A stretch of DNA of 64,000 nt from contig RXJR01000021.1 of assembly GCA_003963305.1 (NCBI GenBank), positions 102,001 to 166,000 on the forward strand. The letters run 5' to 3'. This stretch comes from Candidatus Melainabacteria bacterium. Its GTDB lineage: Bacteria; Cyanobacteriota; Vampirovibrionia; Obscuribacterales; Obscuribacteraceae. The position numbers were made by a program, and so were the translations under genes. The notes beneath the pieces are model-generated. The model saw only the letters and a list, made by a program, of their open reading frames with translations. It did not search any database and had not been told where the DNA came from. Each line of letters starts with the position of its first letter. Position 1 is the first letter of the stretch. Positions 54,601 through 61,128 of the stretch are shown piece by piece.

Positions 54601-54835
54601 AGATGGGTCCGATCTCTCTGACAAAAATCTTCTCGAATTCATCGGCAAGCGTTATACAAATGTAAAGCCAGCCGACGTCGAAAAGGACATCGTCGATGTT
54701 CTCGAGTTCTATAAGCAAGCCAAACAAGTAAAGAACTATTCACCAGAGACGCTTAACACCAGATATGCGAAAATGCTCCAGTTACTCGAATACAACTGGC
54801 CAGTGAGCATGGCTGTAGCAGAGGCGCTCAAGTGA
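45683..54835 (+). CDS. Giant multidomain protein: YD-like repeats, annexin-like repeats, TGase-like domain
   Basis: 3050 residues from GTG 45683 (no SD). Domains: 1-90, acidic disordered start. About 90-780, seven units of about 110-120 residues with W-x-S-x-DG-x-x-W and YDxxG-type turns, like Rhs/YD beta repeats but without the Rhs-core DPxG ending. About 795-1540, some nine alpha-helical repeats; the first (G803-x-G-C-D, IxxxLxxK, YGxxxGxxLxxxxxxEMSG) and last (G1458-x-G-T-S-E-D) resemble annexin repeats. About 1610-1850, hydrophobic Gly/Ala region. About 1950-2150, a transglutaminase-like domain with C2088, H2129 and D2144. About 2150-3050, long helical region of unknown type. No signal peptide. 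Its stop overlaps the next gene by 4 nt. Possibly a secreted or surface effector; unproven. Confidence 0.75.
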   Translation: MTSQSSEVTNKPEAKPPIEAAVHKEHDAGEHEIEREDHASVEAVKAFESGQTIPKTRGNGERVLPSGDALLEQIKSVEAAKPASTENIKRTNGDSVFVDRDARGTVVRIAETDGSEWKRSPDGKSFVLGGSNEKIPVKDIKIGEDGSYTLVMPNGDQLRRNPDRSVSSLDAQGHERSRQNNDGSRVNFDHNHRVVLTVDASGAQRGYGYDKDGRLAALVEPNGSVWRSTDGRNWQQEGSNQQRAGEITVNPDGSQTVKNSRGETTTFQINGATVSRDNQGRVAAIKDAEGIERLFAYDAQGKLSGVKESNGSIWASKDGGKTWQHNGQESIKAELSVDANGNLHQKTEDGREVVKRTDGWTESKDGNQTRLERVNADGSRVVKNSQDQVVEIKDLTGKSRQFEYNEQGQIVKVSDASGVRTASDGVTWINADGKPAFKGRVDVNQDGLYREVREDGSKSIYKPDGSVLSVDTSNRISKVEQPGGAWRAFEYNSANQVARITDSTGNSLSTTDGSTWTREGGGEKLRMNVNVRLDGTYEEVRANGERMISTTDGRTLTFDKQQKIQLAQAADGSQMRYQYDESGRAKGFELTNKDGSKVSFDAEGHVTRTQSKNNEVRDYKYANGKLSEIKDTDGKVWTSTDSENWTSSSGEKSKGARWVSNDGQYNYAENNGIVTKQLDGNTLYREQSGATRLENKSGQVIETTDTKGVKRTYERNGQGDITRFTEGADTWVKTDQDGWRNTRDGATWQGKLGVEKDGTYYQEDKDGNKQWRKPDGSRQNVIYKSMEVAADAIEYAMNGGLTGWGCDRATINATLENKTEAERKQITEIWEKKYGTKYGQTLEAAFKGEMSGSDLDKAMALLKRPDGADNAGTIRVALTESGEWMGRSRGELEKVVRNTLETMSAADVAKTDQEYRRRYGTSLADAIQNDANLSADTKAAAALYMKGYDNRKPEETLDLAKKAASAGNVDMFAEAMRRAPKEVRDYFASPEGQKLMSDNFEGHWYHALSLGLTGNVSDTDYRHVKDYAEFGKLSVSTQTTDNTSWLGDNEKAIEHSLSTMSDAERKSYMLGRQIANNETVDSSITAEQRQRAQDYYTKTSAALKAAAGQWYSGDSQTNEFAKWEDMIAQKNGGLVTRLADHRGTIYDSSMQDVIATVENMSKDDWEKLHGDPKQRERIETVLKTYLSDDELKRTMNVVDAKMRAGSFEASQQNRRPVLDAIEDNRRWYNNDEAKIYEALTNMTDSERALYRKGSEAGSTDETAKAFARSLDQKLRDSLDSSELTVANGLLEKVKRGEKPKMSVIDKMNVQASYTFSDKAQIVRDIQEAFDKDPKLQSRIANPQTDADRAYAAQFKEAAERAMGHSNYNTYARPLIETGHLPTELQLDLNRGIFNDDEQGAYKDIQRASADEKQRILTDKAFQDRVLGFLSADERQVALASMQQGEMRPEDKLRSYQLGLGTSEDEIKQTLSELNDRSQLKKDGKSEDEIDAIIQQRLQRVRDEYARKYGADLSADLVSELGGKDQREALRAVNGRDSRSEYLYALNEAATTRSGWGSGFVDRAWDGTGYQLDNEINQLAAATVQDPAKMREYVENVYKMVDMHSSSKEALADAIVDTTVAAVAVGGAFVSGGLSLSLLAYTGAGAAIFKVGLKAGIMGGDYDAMSSQLAVDAGTGFADGFTAFLGAGVGKSAAEKVLAQAGKNMLREGSETALKEGAEALVKQGLKDGAKVSDEAILALARQVAKDGDQQAVAALLKKSIGDAMEEQSRSVLKQLVMSTPQNALAGFAGATGSGSIRAANDARDFGEFVRMTATSAAFGTFGGTVGPFVLVPGAMAAGKAWNGLRNAMTHEATAVDAVAARAANAAERKVPAEMTPQAHSPAESGAVTAPAHATDTPPRADLAGNTETHPRTDSAPETYVRTSSDKPVPTNETTEPYRVMEYKPQSGKPDVVAKPEAVAQSNAYKDSGEIRGKLEDGFQVVGGETRIGSDGNFHDPNRPAIVLDRSQDQVLRDTIAEAHARFDRYKNDPQKLAEELAAYSKEKMQPADWTNKQVDDADAMFRSQNGNKRILLGDYIERARLGEGAGACQPQTLLMKVLGDDFGLYISMSKGYLGKVPPGGIPPGYSPNHAFTELHLKDQSLVFDPRNNITGTSIDRLPHLTPARDFRVGDAVTPEAFQIKPGDTVAHDSTQWRISDEAPTNQGDLVLRRDGQVSLTAREIAATNPNQPIKIGSELEINVNGKREGGWIVQGTNGDGTVRLSKADAVKIEVSPAQLAVENAQIARALGRDNQVLGAVNDLKLVNRELTQIQNNLSRSRLTPREKGEIFDAIKAHLQTAEAKELPALAHQLASLDMGSRGPAIKELLNLSAKYPEIDLKFALRGDIDVHDLQAYTKLARAHEQLQDVPAAVRDRVESALRDRFEIYSRVSQPRAIEGLRRQSENIADALDGFSRNKTIDPKIAQNVAELLDMGADRPIRIGFKQIMDPAADAGAVKMYTELTRQGLNIDIPASAAGGHVQEFNAFTRLRDLAGEGKLGDSWVFVPSANASAADTANIDGAFLNMKTKQWVPVDIALDASTVAKKVGEGKGDWAFALRDPHTRRLMTGDDLALAAREFIADRTVPHLSIEKLQPPYGTGNLPFPEFRRILTAVEGDANGRVGTTARQMEAIRNFVNHNRNQISEPERSFYEHMEHQLSVSMKPRKLETELAGDLIPNIGNAVDVRLYPNNNAPLKPLHPRLDYDTSVDPRGVRYIEFPRTNPTSSKDIKAIRVYEDGNVVGIDVGGHNLKMSSLKNTMERAALHTQQSEPGVLRKVVKTTPAQFDFNGKTAEQILHDYPAIQMLGDAVENPAALKQAASNNAALDKVRKAVNADTKLPVMPDSEKLDLAKAVLEARNALNNQKLAPSEVLALDQVKKALPNTATWQEAMEARAALDRLQLPLSDANKALTAARIQKASENKVSNDAVKTILEYMELDGSDLSDKNLLEFIGKRYTNVKPADVEKDIVDVLEFYKQAKQVKNYSPETLNTRYAKMLQLLEYNWPVSMAVAEALK

Positions 54836-56010
54836 CGGAAGCCCCAATATTCGAACTGGTTTCAAATTACGATTTTGTCAGCGGTGCCTCGAGAATTTAT
54901 CGCAAAAACGGTGTTGCGGTAATAATTCCCGATGCGCTAGCCGCCGATCTCGAGAACTGGAGAAAAGAATACGACGGCGGTAAACTGCCGACACATTTGA
55001 AAAGTGAACCTCATGACACTATATTCGGTGTGCTAAGTTTACTTCCCAACCCTGGACTTGTAAGCGAAATAATTCTGGGCAATATACAAACAGGCGAGCC
55101 GGTCGAGACTCTATTCTATGCGCCGACAGCCAGGGCCATGGAGCCGGGGCGACTTATACTGCCCGATGTGCTGCCACTCTCGGAAGTATCAAGAGCCGTA
55201 GTCGAAGGTTGGGCGAGAATGGTCTGGCTTACCTACACCGTTGAAACGCATTTCTTCCGATATGCAGCCTTTCTCGAGAATACAGAAATCAGAGAGGACT
55301 CGCCAGCCACCTATGATTTTGAATACTTTGCACTGTATACGGTGCGAGACTTTTTCCTCGCCGACGAGAAAGAATTCAAGCAATTCCTGTCGACATTGCC
55401 ACTGCAGGCAGTGACATTGGGGAGAGCACTAAAACGAGCCTGCGATGAAGACGCCAGTCATGCAAGCAAGCACATTCACCACTGCATCGATGCAGTCGAG
55501 AGCGAAGCGCTGCCAGTGGCACAGCAAAAACTCCTCGAAATCGTAAAGACCGAGCCTGGTGAAAGTGAAGAATTTGCCGCAGCCCTTAAACTGCTCATCA
55601 CTATGGCGAGCCCCGAGCAACTAGCGACACTGCCTTTATCTGACATTGACCTGTCGCATGAACCGCACCAACCCGACGATCTTTCCAAACTGGGAAAAAT
55701 CACCTCTCTAGAAAGATTAAATTTGAGCCAGAGCGCTATTACGCGAGAAGGTACCGGTTTCCTGAAAGACCTCGTCAATCTCAAACAGCTTGACCTGTCC
55801 AACACCAGAATCATGAGTACCTCTCTCAACCCTTTGCGCGGAGCACCCAACCTGGAAGAGCTGGACATTTCAAACACAGCCGTCAATGATTCGATTCTCT
55901 CGATATTGCCCAAACTACCGGCGCTAAAGCGGGTCAACGTTGTCGGCACAGACCTGTCAAATGTCGATGACCTGAGAGCCGCCCTGCCGGGCTGCACGGT
56001 CACCGGCTGA
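54832..56010 (+). CDS. LRR protein coupled to the giant gene
   Basis: 392 residues from GTG 54832, which overlaps the giant gene's TGA (GTGA), so translation is coupled. Residues 1-250 form an unrecognised globular, mostly helical domain (FLENTEIRED, VRDFFLADEKEFKQFLS). From about 265 there are five short leucine-rich repeats of about 23 residues with LxxLxxLxLSxT/S pattern (LERLNLSQSAI, LKQLDLSNTRI, LEELDISNTAV, LKRVNVVGTDL). No signal peptide or enzyme motif. Its LRR type equals that at the end of the 56116 protein. By position it might be a partner, chaperone or immunity factor of the giant protein; that is inference. Confidence 0.68.
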   Translation: MTEAPIFELVSNYDFVSGASRIYRKNGVAVIIPDALAADLENWRKEYDGGKLPTHLKSEPHDTIFGVLSLLPNPGLVSEIILGNIQTGEPVETLFYAPTARAMEPGRLILPDVLPLSEVSRAVVEGWARMVWLTYTVETHFFRYAAFLENTEIREDSPATYDFEYFALYTVRDFFLADEKEFKQFLSTLPLQAVTLGRALKRACDEDASHASKHIHHCIDAVESEALPVAQQKLLEIVKTEPGESEEFAAALKLLITMASPEQLATLPLSDIDLSHEPHQPDDLSKLGKITSLERLNLSQSAITREGTGFLKDLVNLKQLDLSNTRIMSTSLNPLRGAPNLEELDISNTAVNDSILSILPKLPALKRVNVVGTDLSNVDDLRAALPGCTVTG

Positions 56011-56115
56011 CGGTCCTGGGGTATATAGCTGGTGGCATGGTGACTTCCCCATTGAAAACGGATTAATGGACCAATAGACTGCCCCTATCAGCGAATTTCT
56101 TCAGCACACGGGACC

Positions 56116-58422
56116 ATGGACCGCACTAACGTCAGCGACAATTCGGCAACACAGCCAAATGGAGCCCTGGATAAGCTCCAGAACGAAGCTGTGCCCGCAA
56201 AACCAGTGCCGGAGCAAGCCTCGAAGGGAGTTAAGGACTACATAGCTGAAGCAGTTCATTCCGCGGTCTACACGGGTATCCAGGAACCTATTAGCGGCAT
56301 CAGCCAGATAGTCGACGAATTCGCCGGGACCAAACTGCAACCAAAAATGCAATTTATGAGCGCACCCGAGAAGGTTTCATTCGGTGGCGCTGACTGGCAT
56401 GCACAACAGATAGGCGGCGCAGTCGGCACTTTGCTGCCATTTCTTCTAGTCCGCAAAGGTGTGCGAGGAGCCCTTGGAGCCACCGCAGAAGAAGCCGGTT
56501 TAATGTCTGCCAGGACCGCCTTCAACATGAACTTGAAAGAAGCCGCCCTGACAGGCTTCGCCTACGACGCACTGCTGCGACCATCACAACCGAGCCAGGG
56601 CGACTTGAGCCAGTTCCTCCTCGATAGAGGCACGCAAGGAGCGATTGGCGCAGGCACGTTCGCGACCATGACAGCAGCTGGTCTGGGGCTGAAACAACTG
56701 TCAGGCACCGCTGCCGTCGAACGTTCCGCACTGCTTCCTATCCTGAAAAACCCGATTGCCACGGGTGCTTTGTCCGGCATTCCCGCAGGATTGTTCAACG
56801 CAGAAGCAAATTCGCTCGCCAAAAACCACCAGTTCGCATCCACATCTGAACTGGCTCAGTCTGCCTACGGCATGACTTTGATCGGCGGTGGATTCGGATT
56901 AGCTCACTCACTCAAAGGCACTGAATCTGGTGCCAGAAATAATGTCGAAAGCAGAGATACAAGAACCGTAACCTCCGGAGACAGATTGGGCTTGAAACTT
57001 GCTGGTGGCGACAATGTCGGACCCGAGGGAGCGAAATTCTCGATTGCGCCCGAGTCGCTTCAGGTGACAGTCAAACCAACGAGCTTTACCGAGTTAGCCC
57101 AACGCATATCAGGCTACGAATCGACAACTGAACCACTTCTGGTATCAAAGCCAGGAGCCCCGTCAAAATTCGAATCGACCGCAGACTTTATGCGAGATAA
57201 CGTCACCCAGGTCGATACGCCGGTGCGGGTTTACTCCCTTGAGGGACTGAGCACCAAGGTCGTCGTACCGGAGACCTATGCAAAGCAGCTTGAGGCCATC
57301 CGCCAGTTCCGCTTAGGACTGGAAGGAGCGCCGCCGGAAGGAACGCAACCTATTGAGCCAGGGCTGCTGCGCCGCGCACTGCCGGAAGATTTCATTCCAC
57401 ATCTCGATGCGTTGCCTAACTCCCGCCTGATTGAAAAACTCTACCTTGTCAATGAACCCAATCCGCTCGACCCTCTGCACAAGCGTGCCAGCGGCGACCC
57501 GCAGTTCGAGTCACAGGCCGCAGCACAGGACAACTCAGTAACCTTCTTCAGGAAGAATGTCGATGCATCGCTGGGTGACGAAGTCCGCCACGAATGGTCG
57601 CACATAGCTCGAGAGACCATGCCCACGGAAAGCGCGGGGTTTGACCTCAGTGCCCAGCACGAAGGTAAGACATATGTAGCCAGGCCTCGCGCCATGGCGG
57701 ACAATCCGGAGTGGTGGTCGGTCAATCTGGGTGAAGAGATGCTGGCGCCACAGGCATCCAGATTCATCGAACTGACTAATAAAGCACCACTGCAGAGCGT
57801 CATGCTGGCCGAAGGACTGAAAAGAACAATGACGGAAGCACCAGAATCTGCCGCCCGCAATCAAAACGTCCTCGAAATACAAAACCGCATTCGCTACGTA
57901 GACGAGATGGTCCGACCCAAAGTCATCGAACAACTTGTGAATGATGTGCGCGAGCCGAGACAGTCCGGCGCCGATACATCTGCCGCTAAGCTCCTGATGA
58001 GACTGGGAGAAGGTCAGCGCCTGAACGACATTCCATCGGTAAAAACCCTCGATTTATCGAGAGAGCCGATCAACAATGATAATTTGAATCAACTGGCAAA
58101 CAACCGCAATCTAGAAAACCTCGATTTGAGTTCGACCCAGGTAGGCGGCTACAGCGGTGGTTTCACAGTACTGGAAACCATGCCGCTCAAGAGACTCGGC
58201 TTAGCCGGCACACAAACTACCGGGTCAATGCTGCGCCCACTGGAACGCATTAAAACTCTCGAAAGTTTGGATCTAAGTGGCACCAATGTCGGTGACAATG
58301 GATTGTCGAGCTTGAGCAGAATGCGCAATCTCAAACAGCTTGACTTGCGCGGCACCGAAGTCTCCAATGAAGGACTGCAATGGCTGCAAGAGCAACTACC
58401 GCAGACAGAGATCAAGCACTAG
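56116..58422 (+). CDS. Gly-rich module / zincin-like / LRR protein
   Basis: 768 residues. About 35-270: glycine-rich hydrophobic module homologous to the N-terminus of the 9.1 kb protein (GGAVGTLLPFLLVRKGVRGA, TGALSGIPAGLFNAEANSLA). About 270-470: linker region. About 475-560: metalloprotease-like motif H492-E-W-S-H496 in DEVRHEWSHIARE, with a downstream Glu pair (E540/E541 in NLGEEM) 44 residues later that could be the third ligand. About 650-768: four leucine-rich repeats (LENLDLSSTQV, LESLDLSGTNV, LKQLDLRGTEV). Metalloprotease activity is predicted only from the motif. No SD is evident at the ATG. It lies 105 nt after the LRR gene on the same strand. Confidence 0.68.
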   Translation: MDRTNVSDNSATQPNGALDKLQNEAVPAKPVPEQASKGVKDYIAEAVHSAVYTGIQEPISGISQIVDEFAGTKLQPKMQFMSAPEKVSFGGADWHAQQIGGAVGTLLPFLLVRKGVRGALGATAEEAGLMSARTAFNMNLKEAALTGFAYDALLRPSQPSQGDLSQFLLDRGTQGAIGAGTFATMTAAGLGLKQLSGTAAVERSALLPILKNPIATGALSGIPAGLFNAEANSLAKNHQFASTSELAQSAYGMTLIGGGFGLAHSLKGTESGARNNVESRDTRTVTSGDRLGLKLAGGDNVGPEGAKFSIAPESLQVTVKPTSFTELAQRISGYESTTEPLLVSKPGAPSKFESTADFMRDNVTQVDTPVRVYSLEGLSTKVVVPETYAKQLEAIRQFRLGLEGAPPEGTQPIEPGLLRRALPEDFIPHLDALPNSRLIEKLYLVNEPNPLDPLHKRASGDPQFESQAAAQDNSVTFFRKNVDASLGDEVRHEWSHIARETMPTESAGFDLSAQHEGKTYVARPRAMADNPEWWSVNLGEEMLAPQASRFIELTNKAPLQSVMLAEGLKRTMTEAPESAARNQNVLEIQNRIRYVDEMVRPKVIEQLVNDVREPRQSGADTSAAKLLMRLGEGQRLNDIPSVKTLDLSREPINNDNLNQLANNRNLENLDLSSTQVGGYSGGFTVLETMPLKRLGLAGTQTTGSMLRPLERIKTLESLDLSGTNVGDNGLSSLSRMRNLKQLDLRGTEVSNEGLQWLQEQLPQTEIKH

Positions 58423-58429
58423 GTAACCA

Positions 58430-59104
58430 ATGTTGACACATAAGACATACGAAGGCATTCCGGCTGACTTTACGCTGGAAAAAGCAGCTGAATGGATACG
58501 TCCGCGACTTTCTGAAAAACGTTTTTCACACGTCAAAGGCGTTGCTAAGGTGGCCCGGGAACTAGCTGCAGAAGCTGAATGCGATGTATTCCTGGCTGAA
58601 CTGGCAGGCTGGCTGCACGATTGCTGCAAAGAAACAAAAGACCGTGACCTCGTCATTGAGGCTTTGCAATTCGGCTTGCAACTCACACCGTTAGACAGAG
58701 TAAGCGGCAGTCTATGGCATGGACCGGTCGGAGCGGAAACGATCAAGCGCGATTTAGAGATCACGAATGAAGCACTTCTCGATGCAATTCGCGAGCACAC
58801 TCTGGGCGCCGTCGGCATGTCGGAGTTGTCGAAAGTCGTCTTTCTGGCAGATTGCCTTGAGGCAAGCCGACCGGCAGACTACACGGATCCGATCTGGCAG
58901 GCGTTACGCGGCGGTGATGCCAAAAAGACCGGCAAAAAATCAAAAAAACGTCAGGAACTGGACCTGGATATGGCCATGCTGGTTGCTTGCGACCTCGGTC
59001 TGGCCCAGCTGATCGAATCTAGACGCGTTATTCATCCCAAAACTGTTGAAGTGCGAAATTATTACCTGGATTTGATTCGCAGTCGCCCGGTCGAAACGCC
59101 CTGA
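58430..59104 (+). CDS. yqeK: YqeK-like HD-domain Ap4A hydrolase
   Basis: 224 residues. HD signature: RFSHVKGVAKVA (first His), GWLHDCCKE (HD), the WHGPVGAE and REHTLGAVGMSELSKVVFLADCLE blocks with the last His and Asp. This matches YqeK, a symmetrical bis(5'-nucleosyl)-tetraphosphatase that removes the alarmone Ap4A. Its usual nadD neighbour lies 13 kb upstream. AGG lies 7 nt before the ATG. The gene starts 7 nt after the 56116 gene ends, so it may be co-transcribed with it. Confidence 0.88.
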   Translation: MLTHKTYEGIPADFTLEKAAEWIRPRLSEKRFSHVKGVAKVARELAAEAECDVFLAELAGWLHDCCKETKDRDLVIEALQFGLQLTPLDRVSGSLWHGPVGAETIKRDLEITNEALLDAIREHTLGAVGMSELSKVVFLADCLEASRPADYTDPIWQALRGGDAKKTGKKSKKRQELDLDMAMLVACDLGLAQLIESRRVIHPKTVEVRNYYLDLIRSRPVETP

Positions 59105-59134
59105 GCACCATGCCAAGTGCATGTTCACGACACA

Positions 59135-59150
59135 GTTGTTAATAGACAAC
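59135..59150 (+). promoter_or_regulatory. Candidate operator upstream of bioF
   Basis: Inverted repeat GTTGT-taatag-ACAAC, 133 nt before the bioF ATG. The outer GTTGT/ACAAC resembles half-sites of biotin-repressor (BirA) operators, but the match is short and not decisive. Confidence 0.25.
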
Positions 59151-59282
59151 AGGCAGCTCAATCACCCACCAGCGCAACTGCTGCGTGTTGTGCCATTGTC
59201 AAAGATCTGATGAATAAAATTTCGATAAAAGCCGATCAGCCCGGGTGTCAGGCGACAACAAATTCGCGTACCATAGCTGACC

Positions 59283-60440
59283 ATGAGCACCCAACAAATA
59301 TATCAGTTGGCAACCGAAGAGCGGAAGCAGCAGAATCGGTTGCGCGAATTGAGATCGCTTGCCACTACTGGCGGTGCAAAAATTCTTCTCGAAGACGGGC
59401 GCGAACTAATTAACTTCGCATCGAATGATTATCTGGGTTTGACCCAACATCCTCAACTGAAAAAGCGCGCCATCGAATACACCGAAAAGTATGGTGCTGG
59501 GTTAGGCTCTTCCCGGCTGGTCTCCGGCAATCTCGATTTATATGAACGAATCGAGCGAAAGCTGGCGAATTTCAAAGGCACCGAAGCAGCCTTATTGCTG
59601 GCCAGCGGATATCAGACCAACTCGACAGTTCTGGCGGCTCTCGGGCGCAAGCAGACGCTGATTGCAAGCGACCACGAAAATCACAACAGCATCATGCTCG
59701 GTATGCAACTCAGCCAGGGGCGATGGCATCGCTATGAGCATAATGACCTGGACCATCTCGAATCACTGCTGGCCAAAGATGATGACCTGTCAAAGTGGAT
59801 CGTTTCAGAATCTGTGTTCAGCATGGATGGTGACATCAGCGATATTGAGGCATTATCCCGACTTGCCACCAGATACGATGCAGCAATGTATATTGATGAA
59901 GCTCATGCGACGGGAGTGCTCGGACCACAAGGACGAGGACTCAGTTATGGCGTGGACGGCGTCACCATAGCCATGGGCACTTTCAGCAAAGCAATGGGCA
60001 GCTTCGGTGCCTACATAGCCTGTAGCCATGTGATGAAGCAGTATCTGGTCAATTTCTGCTCGGGATTGATTTACTCCACAGCGCTGCCACCATCCGTACT
60101 TGGGGCAATCGACGCATCCCTGGACGTCATAGGTGACATGGAGAGAGAACGCGCCGAATTGCTTGAAAGAAGCAGCAATTTACGACAGGCTCTGAACAGT
60201 TTAGGCTTGAGCACCGGCAAGTCGAGCACCCAAATAATTCCCATCATCACAGGCTCAGATAAAGACGCAATCAGCCTCTCACGGCATCTGGAGCAAAACG
60301 GAATACTGGCGCCTGCAATTCGCCCACCGACTGTACCGGACGGCGCAGCGAGAGTAAGACTGTCTCTGACGGCAGCTCACGAGGATGAACACATCCAACA
60401 CTTGCTTGAGTGCCTGAAACGCTGGAGAACACATGGCTAG
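59283..60440 (+). CDS. bioF: 8-amino-7-oxononanoate synthase
   Basis: PLP enzyme condensing pimeloyl-ACP (or -CoA) with L-alanine, the first step that builds the biotin ring. 385 residues. Signatures: INFASNDYLGLTQHP, GAGLGSSRLVSGN, LLLASGYQTN, YIDEAHATGVLGPQGRG, and the PLP lysine in MGTFSKAMGSFGAY. First gene of the bio operon; 8 nt overlap with the next gene. A 178-nt gap separates it from yqeK. Confidence 0.96.
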   Translation: MSTQQIYQLATEERKQQNRLRELRSLATTGGAKILLEDGRELINFASNDYLGLTQHPQLKKRAIEYTEKYGAGLGSSRLVSGNLDLYERIERKLANFKGTEAALLLASGYQTNSTVLAALGRKQTLIASDHENHNSIMLGMQLSQGRWHRYEHNDLDHLESLLAKDDDLSKWIVSESVFSMDGDISDIEALSRLATRYDAAMYIDEAHATGVLGPQGRGLSYGVDGVTIAMGTFSKAMGSFGAYIACSHVMKQYLVNFCSGLIYSTALPPSVLGAIDASLDVIGDMERERAELLERSSNLRQALNSLGLSTGKSSTQIIPIITGSDKDAISLSRHLEQNGILAPAIRPPTVPDGAARVRLSLTAAHEDEHIQHLLECLKRWRTHG

Positions 60441-61128
60441 CGTAGAATTAGTTCTGTTGCACGGATGGGCCCTGGACGCTTCCTTTTGGAGCGAATGGTC
60501 CCATGTTGCAGAAGCAATCGCCCCCAACACCAGACTGACCACACTAGAACGCGGTTACTTCGGCTCAGCACAGACAGATCCTAGATTCTCTCAGTCGGCA
60601 AACACCAGAGTAATGGTCACGCATTCATTTGGTCTGCACCTGGCGCCGGAAGAATTGTTTGAGAAAGCAGACTTGCTTGTGATTATCAGCGGTTTTGCGC
60701 ACTTCCACTTTGGTTCCGACAAAGAAACGAGAGTATCACAAATAGCGATTCGAAAGATGCTTCAAAAACTCGACCAGGAACCGACTCAAGTTTTGAAAGA
60801 CTTCTATCGCAACTGTGCGCTTCCAGATGGCTATGGCGTTGACCAGATTTCCCAGCCGAAAAGAATTCAAACAGAGTTACTGCGAGCCGATCTGGAGCTA
60901 TTAAACAGCTCGACTGTCAATTCCGAGTGGCTGAGCCGACCTCGCGACGTTTTACTTCTGCACGGTCAGCGAGACAAAATCGCACCAGCTCAGCATGTCG
61001 AAAAACTGAAAAACATCAGACCAGAAGCTCGTGTCTCAATACACGCAGATGCGAGCCATGCGCTGCCTTACGAGAATCCGCAATGGTGCCTGCAGCAGAT
61101 TCACTCAAACTTGCTGGTGAACTGCTGA
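60433..61128 (+). CDS. Alpha/beta hydrolase, pimeloyl-ACP methyl ester carboxylesterase-like
   Basis: 231 residues. Position between bioF and bioC, and the start VELVLLHGWALDASFW, point to a BioH-type carboxylesterase that ends BioC-dependent pimelate synthesis by removing the methyl ester from pimeloyl-ACP. Triad visible: S65 in VTHSFG (a T-x-S-x-G elbow, not G-x-S-x-G), D181 in LLLHGQRDKIAP, H209 in DASHALPYENP. The lid part is shortened relative to E. coli BioH, so it may be one of the isofunctional types (BioG/BioK/BioJ-like); I cannot say which. Overlaps bioF by 8 nt and bioC by 1 nt. Confidence 0.82.
   Translation: MASVELVLLHGWALDASFWSEWSHVAEAIAPNTRLTTLERGYFGSAQTDPRFSQSANTRVMVTHSFGLHLAPEELFEKADLLVIISGFAHFHFGSDKETRVSQIAIRKMLQKLDQEPTQVLKDFYRNCALPDGYGVDQISQPKRIQTELLRADLELLNSSTVNSEWLSRPRDVLLLHGQRDKIAPAQHVEKLKNIRPEARVSIHADASHALPYENPQWCLQQIHSNLLVNC

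Noticed and set aside
60927-61127. 67-residue N-terminal extension of BioC
   Set aside because: Overlaps the coding region of the hydrolase in another frame, while ATG 61128 has the usual coupled position and BioC N-terminus.
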